Positions 35,201-47,200 of a stretch of 64,000 nt of DNA are shown here, in pieces. The DNA lies in contig CANTUZ010000020.1 in assembly GCA_947846985.1 (NCBI GenBank), forward strand, positions 5,429,459-5,493,458, in the 5' to 3' direction. The position numbers were made by a program, and so were the translations under genes. Every line of letters begins with the position of its first letter. The stretch's first letter is position 1. Below the pieces are notes generated by a model that was given only the letters and a program-made list of their open reading frames with translations, was not told the DNA's origin and ran no database searches. Origin of the DNA: Fratercula arctica. Taxonomy: Eukaryota; Chordata; Aves; Charadriiformes; Alcidae.

Positions 35201-38200
35201 TTCCAAAGAACGAGTCCTCAGGCAGCCTGAGCTGTTTGCTGGGTTTCCCGGTTGGAGATGGGCTTTGGTGGGGTCCCCAGCAGCACTACTCAGGGGGGCA
35301 GCCCCTGTCCCATGCCCCAGAGCTGCCCTGTCCCTCTCCCACGGATTTTTCTCTTCCATCTTCTTCCAAAACTGGCTTTGCAAAGCCATTGAAAGTATTT
35401 TCTCATTCCTCTTTTCTAATGCTGTGTTTCTTTGTCTTCTTAACAGGTCAGCGGACTGACTGCTCCCTTGCCAGGTAGGTGTGGCTCAGGGGATCATTTT
35501 TTAAGGAAAACCTGATGCAAATTGGTCACTGCCATTCTAGATCAGTTACCAGCCCAGGATATGTATCTGTTAGAAAAAGATACTCATTTAGCTAATATGT
35601 AAGCAAATTCCTGCTAGTTAATATGGCTTTAAATGCTGTTACTATTACCTCCATCAGTGCAAGGTAGAGTTTATGCATATACATATCCATGCAGCCTGTA
35701 CATATGTTTAGTAGCCTCTGGTCAGCTGAGTAATGAATATTTCTTTTGATCCTGTGCCTGCTTAAACACTTCTTGCTTCTTGCTGCCCTGTGCTGCTGCC
35801 GCAGTTGCGACCATACACCTGCTGGCAGGGCTGCCTGTTGCAACAGGTTGGGAAACTTATTTGGGTTAAAAATAACCAAAGGAGGGGGGGAAAAAAAAGA
35901 TACATGGAGGTCTTGCACTTTTTCTTGCCCCAGTGCATTTAATTTGCATCAAGAAAGTGTGAGAAACTGTTTAATTTGGTGCTGTCACCCAGAGAAATAA
36001 TCTTCAAACTAAGATTTTTACAAACGCATTCGTATTTCTGTAAGGGAGATGGGCCCGTGGCTCTGCAGGGTTTGTCCACGTGGTTGGTGTACGGGGCTGA
36101 GTAGCGTAAACTGGAAAACTTTATCCCATTGACACTCTCTGCGGTGCCGTGGAACTGGATTGCAGCAGTACAGAGCTCATGGAGAATAAACTTTTCATTT
36201 ATAATTAGGACCAATCACAGAACCACAAGTAAGCTTCTCCTGATGGGGTTTTTATAAAACATAACAAATCTCCATCTCCAAATTGATGGATTCCAAGGGC
36301 TCTGCTGGGCACGAGGAGCTGGAGTAGGGGCTGTGCATCATCCTGCCTTGTTCACAAAAGGAAGGTGATTACTACCGATCTGGAGTCGTTACTACTTTTC
36401 ACATTCCTTACAGCAAAGCAAAGCTGACAGGTCCTAATTAGAGCCTGACATCTGTAATAATAAAATATTATTCATCATGAAACAATTTTAAATATCAAAG
36501 AATCATTACTGCTAATAGTTTAAAATAGACCTTATTGTCTGTGACAGCCCGTGGAATCTGATTTCTTTTTTTTCATTCAGTGTTTTTGATTTTTATAAAA
36601 GGAATTTCCCCTGAATTAACACATTGTACAGTCTTTTTAAAAATCACGGTTCTAATCACCTTATTTATAATTCAGCAGCCATCTGCCCTTGCAGGGAATT
36701 GGCTTGAATGATACATTAGAGCCTCTCTGCTATTATCTCTCATGCTTCATTTTTACAAGAAACTATAGGAATTTTAAACCCCAGTAATAAATTTTGAGGG
36801 GGAAAAATCCTGGCAAAGCCAGGCTTTTTCCTGTTTTTCTACCTTTAATGCCTACTAACATAAGTAAATGAGACCATCACAGTTTATACTGGAAAGGCGT
36901 AGCCTGGCCAGTGTGTGCTGGTGTTTGAGGGGGGTTGTGTTATTTATTTATTTGAAGTTTTATCAGAAACTATACTAAAGACTCTACAATGGCCGCTGTT
37001 ACCAGCCCAGTAGGATGCTCCCACCCGCTTCTCCCCTCTGTGGAGTGGCCCTGTCAGAGAACACCGATGTGTAATTTATAATAAACTTCGTCTTGAACAA
37101 GGAGCCCTATATAACAGATTTCCATGTGGTTGGAATTAAAATGTCAAGGGTAATCTTCTGTCAAAGCAGTGGACTCCCTTGCGTCAATCTTAGGTTTTTA
37201 GTGATTTAAAGTCACTTAAAATCTTTCTGAAGTTCTGTAAATTGAATGAGACTAAGTCGTTATGATTGACTTGCATATCTCGCTCCTTCCCTCCTCCAAA
37301 ATCCGCGTGGTTTGGAACACTGAACGAAGGAGAACAATGGTAGTAGAGGATTTTCTTAACTTTTCTGTTCTTTTTTTCCCTCCTGCACCAATGGGTGGTT
37401 CTGATCTCCCCAGTGGCCGGCGCAGCTCCACCATAAGGAAGCAGGTAATAAATGTTTCCCTAAGTAACAGAAGAGGGATAGGTGTGTGTTTGTGGAGAGG
37501 AGGGTAGATGGAAAACAGGGAAATGTTTTTATCCCTCCATCTCTCTCTTACATGTTCCTTTTCAGTCTCGTTCAAGTGGAACTGGTGTCTGCCTGTTCAG
37601 TAACTGGAATCAATTAAACATGGATCCACAGCCTTGATTAATTTTCTTTGACAAAATTTGAAATTAATTTTACTCTGTGTTTTGACAGACCTGAAACCAA
37701 AAATGCCAAACAGCCTTGAGCTGTCTGGACAGTCACGGTTTAGGGGTTTTGTGCTGTTGTTTCTTTGTCCCCTTTCCCTTTATTTTCACTGGTGTCCCAC
37801 TGCAATGCTGTTAAACCAGTAACTGCTGGCGTTGTGCCTTCTTGTAATAACGACTTACAACAGGGATGCTTTGCCTCCCTGGCTGTGGGGGATAATCTGT
37901 TACTTTTTAGAACCTGATGAGCTAAAATGTGTTTCTTTGAGATAGGGGGAAAAACCAAAATATTTCTTGTTGATACTGTAAAGACAAAATTTGGCTTGGA
38001 ATTTCATTTCCTACAGTCTGTCTTGGGGTGCTGCTTTGTAGTGTTTAGGATCTATTTTGGAAATTAAGTAAGAGAGCAAGTTGTGGTTCTGGTGTATGGA
38101 ATCAAACCTTTTTTATTTTCTGAGCTTAATTGTTGTTCTTTTATTTATGCTCTAAAAATGGTCCTTTCCTATGCTGAAAATGAAGTATGTATGTGTCTTG

Positions 38201-41200
38201 ATTGCCATTTTCACAAGTAGTTTTTGAGGTGTCTCAGAAGCATGTTCTGATTGAAGTAGAACTGACTCGAGTCTCTGATTTGGAAACCTAAATTAAAAGT
38301 GAATCTGTTTGCGAACAATGAACCCGCAACTCGCGGTAACCTACATGAAATCACTTGCATGTGGTTTAATTGGGGTTTTTTGATTCTGACCTAACAGTTT
38401 AAAACATAACTGCTCTGAGAGTTTTAATCTCTGCTGGGGACCCAGAATGTGTGTTTCTCTGAGTTCCTACTGTCAAACTCAAAAATAAGTTGGGGGGGTT
38501 GTAATGCTGTGTGGTTGATTATTAATAAAGCATGTCCTCAGGGGCAGCTGAGCGGCAGAATGGCTTCTGAAGTATTCTTAATTGGTTGGGGTTGTTCTGT
38601 TCAGCATATAGACAACTAGTTCCTGCTGGCTATGGCTAATTAGTAGAGAAATTATTGTCACTGTATGACCAAGTTCTATGACATTTCAATAAACCCAAAA
38701 AATATTAAACCTAAACAAGTTAGGAAAAGGGTTGTACTGGTTTATATATAGATATAGATATATATGAAGGGTTTTACTGTTTTATATATATATGTTTATT
38801 TGAGCAGAGGACTGATCTTTTTGAACTGATTGACGTGTGATAATCTAGCATTCTAACAAGTGAGCATTTTGATACAAATTAGAGGCATTGCTGTCCAAAA
38901 CTACTGTAGAAGAGGCTACACCAAAACAGAAACTTGGAAGTTTTAATCATGTGGTAATTTTAATCACCGGCATCTGACCTTCAGCCAGCCTCAGCACTTC
39001 TGTGGCTTAGTTGCTGCTCCCCAGAATGGGAGGAATAACTGCAGACATTGCAGAAATTCAGTTGTCTGAAAAGTAATCTGTGATGCTGTGAAGCAGAGAC
39101 GGGGGAAGTGTAAAGGCTTATTTCCATACTGAAAGTCTCAATTAATGTTGTTTAAGATGGAAACTGGCGATCCAGAAGGTGTTACTGTGTTTGGACTGGA
39201 GACAGTGTTTGCTGTGAGCAGGTACCTGCATGGTGCCCTGTGACCGTAGGGTACTGATGAGTTATTTTAAATGCTTGTGACAAAATAGGAGGAGTTTGAT
39301 GCAATCCTGAAATTGCTCATATTTGAGATGTTTGGTGATCAGTTCAGAAACTAAACACATCTGGAACCGCATGGAAGCAGAATATGGCAGATGAGAGGAT
39401 AAATCTGCTTTCCATTCTCTTTTTTTCCTTCTCACCCTCCACTTTTACCGTCACTCTGCATTCTGACTGCTCTTGTTTAAATTTCTCTTTGTGCAGGATT
39501 CCTCACAAGCCATTCCCCTGGTGGTGGAGAGCTGCATACGATTCATTAGCAGACATGGTGAGTTTATGGGCAAAAGGTATACTGTCATATTTCTATACCA
39601 TGAACGATGATATAGAAGCCTTCTGAAAAATACTCAGAGTAGCTCAGGACACGGTGCTTGTGCAAAGGAATCCTAGAGAGTGCAATGTGAAGAAATTATC
39701 ATGGACTTTTTGTTTATGTTGTTAGTATTGTGTGTGTGATCACTTTTCCAAATGGTTATTGCAAATAACTGACCTTGCAAATGTTCTTCTGACAATATCC
39801 CTTTGCTTCTTGTAAAATAAGGTTCCCGTCCTCTGGTACCACTCATGCCTCACCTCCCCTCCCCTTGCTTTGAGCCCCGAGATGTGGCCTTCACCCACAA
39901 TAATCATGCTCTTCCTAGAGGAGGGGAGGGATGCTCTATTTGAATGTAGGAGGTCAAGTAGTGAATTAATTGCTTACTTACTGCCACAGTGAGATGATTT
40001 ATACCTGTTTCGAAGGGTAACTTCACAGCCTTGAATGCTGTGAAAGATTTTATGTATTTATTGTAATTTGGTTTCATTTTTAATCGGTATCATTTGTTAG
40101 TAGCATGTGAAACAGCTGTTAATTAACATATGTTGAAAGAGGTTGAATTTATCTTCATTAACCAAGACACAGAGCCAGATAGTAGGCCCTGTTTCATTTT
40201 CCTTGTTTAATTACCATTTTAGAAACTATAATCTAGAGCCCCATTCTCATCATCACTTGGAAGAACCAAGTGCTATAATCCCTCGTTAAGGCCGTACTTG
40301 GACATTTGCTGGAAAAATCATTGGAGCCACATTGCAATGTGAAGCGAATCGGGGCCATCAGGAGATTTTATTTTTTAGACTCGTATTCCTCAGCTTAGAT
40401 CCCCAACAGAAGGATTTTCCAACAGACTCAACTGATTTTTGCTCTGAATGTCAAAATCGTGGCCTTGCAGGTACAGTTTGTAATTAGGAGGAGTGTGCTT
40501 TTATACAACAAATCCACTTTAGGCAGAAGAAATGATAAAACTGCCTGCCTGATGCAGTTACGTTGCAGGAATGGATTTTGTTGGAGGTAGCCTGACATTT
40601 CTAAATGTTTTGCTGCGTAGGTGTGGGATGAATGTCATTCTCATTCTTGCTTCTCTGCACTTGGGATTGTTTCTTTTCACTGTTCATAGCTACCAGATAC
40701 AGCCACGTACTGCAAAGGTTTCATTGCCTTGTGATAAAAATACTCATGGAAATTGAGAAGGGGAGGCCACAGATGCATTCAAGAGAGCTTATTAGTTTAT
40801 AGCCATTCTTATAAATTAAGCAAAGACGTTGCAACATTGCCTATTTCAGAAAGTCCACAGTTAAAAGGCTTGGATGAATGGGAGTGAATTTCCCTACGTG
40901 AAGCATATATTTTGTTCATTAGTTGATTTGTAACGGTTGTTGCTCATCTTACACGTACCAATGAAATTGTTGTGATGGTAGTATATTGGAACACCTTGCC
41001 TACTTGATAATTGGATTTAATCATGTTGCTAATGCTTACTTTTTAGCAAGAATGTCTTAAAGTCTATCCTAACACCCTTGATTGCAGGTCATGCTGGGGT
41101 AATTAAATGCTTCCGTTTCAATTGTCTGATTTGCTCTGGGCCTTTGCGGTATCGCTCTTGCAAAATAAACTGCTTCATTGTGTAGTTAGCCGTATTTTAC

Positions 41201-44200
41201 TTCATCCTGTCATTTTATGACTTTCTCTGGGTTGTAAAATCCTTTGGGGATCCTTCGAGGTAAAAGATAACATGCATGGCTTTTATAACCCAGTTATTCT
41301 GTCAGTTCGCAAAGGAGGGTTAATATTTTTTCTCCATGGTGCCGAGTTCTGTTTTTACATATTCTGCATGTGCTTGGACATATAAGGGAAAGATGGCTTT
41401 TAAAACGGCGTACTTCTGCCTGTGATGCTTATGTTTCCTTTATCATATATGCTGTAGCTGACAAGGTGCCAGCTTATCTTATCTTACTGTTATCAACATC
41501 TCTTATTGTCTTACAGGCTTGCAGCATGAAGGGATATTCCGAGTGTCTGGGTCACAAGTTGAAGTAAATGACATAAAAAATGCATTTGAGAGAGGTAAGG
41601 AGGATCTCAGAAATTATTGCCAAATGTATTAGTTTAAATGTTCTGAAATGGCATGTTTGCAGTGCAGCTTGCTGTATCTTGTTCCTTTGATTTTTGTGTT
41701 TTCTAATTGAGTCTAGCCCAAACACTTCTCTAGTCCTCATTAACCTTGAACACTCAGTTGTTCGGCCTTATGCTTTATACCTTGTAGAGTGTCTGTACAA
41801 TAAATATTCTGAATTCAGTCTTCTCTCATGTCTGATAGTTTATTGATTATTTGTAACACTAAAGGATACAGAGAATTTCATTATTTCATTACCAGGTGTA
41901 ACTGTGTTTTCCTGCCCTCACCCCCCAGCTCTTTGTGAATGGGTTGGCTGGTAGAGGATGAAATGCCGTTTTTCCACGTTCTTGAGGCATAGCTTGGCTA
42001 TCTGTTATTCTAAGTATCAGCAAGTGAGAGAGTAAATTTCGAGACACTGTTAACTTGACATAGCTTTCAATAGATGTGATTTTCTATGGGAAGAACCATT
42101 CCATACAAAGGCAAAGAGCAGCTGGGAGCCTCCTGACTCATCAGCTTCTGGCTGGCTGTTCTCCCCAGCAGAGCAGGTTCAGAGGAGAGGACTCTTCAGG
42201 CAATCCCTGCAGCACGTCCCCCCACTCTTGCTCGGGTCACTGGAAACAACATGGCTCGTGTTAATTCCCTGAATACATCCCTCTAAAAGAATATAGTTAG
42301 TGTGTTTCTACACTTGCTGATGGAAGAGACAAGCAGTAATTATTTAGGCATAGCAAGTTTATTTTGCTTTGGGGAAGACAGGAGTTTCATGGGCAACATC
42401 TATGAAACATGGCATCTAATTTCACCTGTCTTCATCTCCATCTACCTGAGAATTAAAATCCTCAAGAACGGAGGAAACAGAAATGTGTATCATAAGCTGT
42501 AGGTAAAGGCTTGACATCAGAATGAAAGACCTCTTTTTTTAAATAAAGGAAATACCAGTCATCTTGGGAAAACAGCCAGTTGTTCCAGCAGTACCGTGCA
42601 GAAATAAAAAGGTGGTTGTGGGTTTTTGTTGGTTTTTTTTTTTTTCTTCATCTCACTTGTCTCTGTAAAGCATATGATATACAGAAGTGACAAAGTTAAC
42701 AATAATGTCTCTGCAGTTTATTACTTCATCCAGAACCCTTGGTGGCAGTTAATATCAAGGATAATACTCTGGTTTGTAGTGGCCCGTTTATTATCCTGTG
42801 TGTTATTAAGATAATAGGCAAGCTTTGGTAATTTCAGTCACATAATGGATATATATAGCTTCAATTTGAGGATTGCCCCATCGTTAAATCTAATTATATC
42901 TGATAGGGAGTTTTCCCTAGGGAACAACTCCTTAAGTGGGCATCTTTTCTGTAATACAGACAAACTGTGGCATATCTGCAGTGACAAATTATTACACTCC
43001 CCCTTGCCCCCCCCCCCCCCCCCCCCCCCCCCCCGCCCCAGCCAATCAATGTAAGATGTCTGCATCCCACTGAGCCAAGCGCACGATGCTCAGTGGCCTC
43101 TTGGTGTGACTGAATCCACCTCAGTGTCAGTTGTGAGTTCACATAAAGACCCGCTCCTGGACTCCTGTAACGTTCACCTCTGTGGTGGATCTGTGGAGTT
43201 CACACCCTACCAAAATATCTGGAGTTTAGAGCCTAGAAGTGTTACTGCCCCTCCAGGAGCAACACCATTCTCCGTGGGCGTGAGCCAGGTGCTCCGATGT
43301 CACCCTGGGGTCTGCTGGACAGAAAGCTGTCCCAGGGCTCCTGGGGTTGCTGTCAGAGGTGTCCCTTCTCACCTGCGGTGCACAGGAGAGAGCTCTCTCC
43401 AACTCACACTGGTTACAGTAAAGTTGGAGTAGGTGGGATTAACTTTGTGCTGCATAAATCCTTTTCTCCAGCTGAGGTGCATCCTTCCAGTCTGATTCTT
43501 TTCTCCAGTATTGTGATTTTTTTCTTGCCTGTTTTTCTTTGCTTGTCATGAAGGGGAAGATCCATTGGCTGGGGACCAGAATGACCATGACATGGATTCA
43601 ATAGCAGGAGTCCTGAAGCTCTATTTCCGAGGGTTGGAGCATCCTCTCTTCCCCAAGGATATTTTTCATGATCTGATTGCCTGTGTCAGTAAGTATATAA
43701 AGATCTGAAAAGAAATAGGATTATTTTTTCCAGTCTTACCTTCCACTTTCCTCCCCTCCCCCTTTTCTTGGCTCCAAAATAGTCCTTTTATGGTTACTTT
43801 GGTTGGGTTTGTGTTGCATTGGTACCCTAGTCTCAGTTAGCCAGAGTCTGGACATTTCCCTGGTTGCAGCCATCCTTATTCTGATAGCAATTTTTAAATG
43901 AATGAGCAAGGAGGATAGAAATGAAGAGATCTTAAGGGCTGCGTCGTGGATTTTCCTGAGACAGTGTTTCGTGACAGGATTCTTTTAAAACAGAATAAAA
44001 CAAAAACCTCCACTTCTGAAAAACAATCTCATCAGAAGGTGTCAGAAATACCCTCTCGGAAATGGGAATCGCCAGCAGGATTTCTTGCCCTGCCTGCTTT
44101 CCCTGGCGTTGATGGATACATGCTGCCAGTGTGTCGCTGCCTTGCTTCTGCTTGCTCTTTAGCTGCCGAGGTAGCAGTTACACACCTTTTAGCTTCATAA

Positions 44201-47200
44201 CCACAACAGGCCATCTGTTGACTCCTGTTAAAGAATATGAGGGCAGTCACAGTCCAGTTGTTAACATTTTTGATGGTTTCTAAAGGTGGTTCCGGTGGGC
44301 AGAGAGTTGTTTGGGTTTTTTGTACATGAGCAACCTCATTTTAAATGGCCTGACTATTGCCATGTCCTTCAGCATCAAAGAATGATTCTATTGTCCAAGT
44401 AGTGAAATGGCCTTTGCGGTGGCAGCCTTTGAAGTAAAGCAGAAGATAACTGCTTCTAAAATGGCTTGTGGTTTTCTTCTCCTGATAAATGCATTTACAG
44501 AGTTGAATTCACATTATGTGAAAAGAAAAATCTGCTTCCAAATAAGCTCTCCCTTCCAAGATGATTTATGCTGCCCACTTATTTCTCAGTAGGCTGCTGC
44601 ACACAGAGCTTTTTGCCTCACCCTTTAACTATGTTAATTTTCCTTTGAGTGTTATACAATTTCTTTCTTAAACACCCACCTTTCTCAGCTAACTTGAATG
44701 AGCTATTGTGCCAGAACTATTGAAACAGATGACATCCAGTGCTCCCACGCTAGGAAGGAACTTGCAGTGAAGTTTCACGTGTTCAGGGACCTTCTTTGTC
44801 AAAGGCTTCGCCAGCAGGTTCTGCTGCCCTTGCGTTCCCATGCCGGGCAGTGCTGGAGGATCCGGGAAAATGGGCTGCCCTTTCCTTCCTTCCTCCTGCT
44901 GCTCTGCTGCCTGCCCCTCTCGGTACTTTGCACAGGAACCATCATAGAATACTGGTTGCGTTTGGCCTCAGTGGCGAGGTGTGGGTATGGTGATAACGAT
45001 GACTCTGTGCTCTTTCTTCCTTTCAGCAATGGATAATTTACAAGAGAGGGCGCTCCACATCCGGAAAGTGCTCCTGAACCTGCCGAAGACCACTCTGATT
45101 GTAATGAGATACCTCTTTGCATTCCTCAATCAGTGAGTATCCCTGAGAGCACCGTGGCCCTGTGCAGTACGTGGGGTAAATGTGATAAATGGCAGAACCA
45201 GCCTTAATGTTGCTGCCTGTGGTCTGAGCCACAGTGTGCAGTGCAGGTGCCACAGTAACTCTGGAATTGAGTGTTGGGCTGCAAGTGGGCTATGAACAAC
45301 AATAATACAGAAGAATAAAAGTTGAAGATTAAAGAAGAATATCCTGCCTTTGTGAAGTCAGCACTTTTCCTGTAGTCTTGCTTTCAAACTCCCTTTGGGG
45401 TTTCTATTTCATTTCTCTGTAAGTGCCATTGGTATTTCATTTTTTACACAGACCCAGAACATCTCTGTGTCAGCCCATCAGCTTTGAACGGCAGAAAGCC
45501 CAAAGCAAACCTTCCCAGCTCAGCTGTGCGTTCTCCAGCAGATTATGATTATGATGATGATGTTGTTTTCTGCTCTTAACCCTCCTCCCCACTTCTGTCT
45601 TTTGCAGTTTATCTCAGTTCAGTGAAGAGAACATGATGGATCCCTACAATTTAGCCATCTGCTTTGGGCCAACACTGATGTCTGTGCCTGAAGGTCACGA
45701 TCAAGTCTCTTGCCAAGCTCATGTCAATGAATTGATCAAAACCATCATCATCCAACATGAGAACATCTTCCCAGGACCAAGGGAGCTGGAGGGTCCAGTC
45801 TATAGCAGAGGTGGAAACACCGAGGATTACTGGTATGATAGATAGCACTGAGGAGAAAATGAATGGGTGGATATTTATGGATTAGCATGCTACAGTCATG
45901 CCTTCTGCGTCGTCTAATTCTGGATTTGAGCATCTGGCCCAGCCTTTCAAAAATCTGTTTTATGGTAGAGAAGATGGCTCTGGTGTCTCTGGAGAGTCAT
46001 CAGCTCAAAAGAAATAATAAGCTGGTAGAAAGTAGCTATTCAGTTGTCAAACCTAGCTCACTTCTCTTGAAGGGCAAGGTTGTGTGGGGATTTTCTTGCA
46101 TGTTCTGGTGTGGTAGCTGCCAAAATCAATCTGGTTTTTATCTTTTTTTCTTTCTTTTTTTTTCCTGCTTTTGCCTTTTTTTCTGCTTGTCTTGAGTGCC
46201 TTTGCTTCAGACACAGGGGTCACTTGCAGCTGAACCTAGAAAGCTGTGGCATGGTTTAATTTTCAGGGTAGCACCGATGGTGGGGGAGGGAAGAGGGAGG
46301 AATGCAAAATCACCGTTTCCATCCAGCTTAAAGCTCAAGAGGCCGGGCCGCGTGTTCAGTCTGAAAGCCACATCTGGAAACAATTCAGCCAGAGCGGCTC
46401 CTGTCATCTGGGGTGGAAGGTTGGGGAGTGGGGGAAGGAAAGGAGGTGTTTTCTTTCCTACTGGCCAAGCTGATCTCTCCCTCTGAAAATGAGGAATGTT
46501 AAATTGTGTCCTGCTTCTCACCCCCCTTTCCTTCCCTCCTCCAGTGTCCCAGGAATGCAAATGATTATTTTCATATACTAAAATAAATACGTTTTAAAAG
46601 TGAAGGCACTCTGGTGACAGAGCTAGCCTTGTTTGCCCGACTTGTTTCAGAGTAGCTTTAACTCTCAGCTCTCTCCACGTACATGTGATGAGGAGAGGCT
46701 CCCCTGGACTAAGTGCTGTCTGCAGAAGACTTGCCAGAGACACTCTTGGAAATTCTCTTAGTTTTACCCTTCACTCTGATGTTTTTAGCTGATGTTATAT
46801 GTGAAAGAATTGTAGAGAAAAAAAAAAACAAACAAAACCACAAAGATCGTTGACCTTCAAGAAACACGTTAACTTTGACGAGAGGTTTTGTCCCTTAAGA
46901 TGAAGGGACTCAGCATGCTCTGTGGCACAGGTGATGCTTCGCGTGAGTATGTAGGAGGCAAAATGTCCTGGAAGGTAATACCAATTTTCTGAAGGCATTT
47001 GTTTTTTTTTCATTGCCCTTCCTAACCACCCTGACGTGAGACCCTCTTAAGCAGAGAAGGGTAGAAGCAGGCAAGGCAGACTGCTGAAAGTCAGGAGAAG
47101 CATCTGGTTCCCATTCAAGCCTTCTCATAGCCCTGGTATTTAGCTAGTTGTTAGTTATTGCCCATAGGGCTCCTTGCCGCAAAGCATGCAAGCAGCAGAG

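Noticed and set aside
43297..43551. 84-codon ORF directly before exon 15
   Set aside because: It ends before the exon border, the frame is unrelated to the RhoGAP coding sequence, and it contains no motif.
44940..44970. Possible reverse-oriented CR1 3' end (ATCATAGAAT...GGTT)
   Set aside because: Only about 20 loosely matching bases and no continuation of the CR1 3' region; not enough to call.
45633..45845. Exon 17 ending at the ORF stop (WYDR)
   Set aside because: The GT at 45833 splits the Cys codon, and joining to 49157 restores EDYC-ESPHGE as in srGAP proteins.
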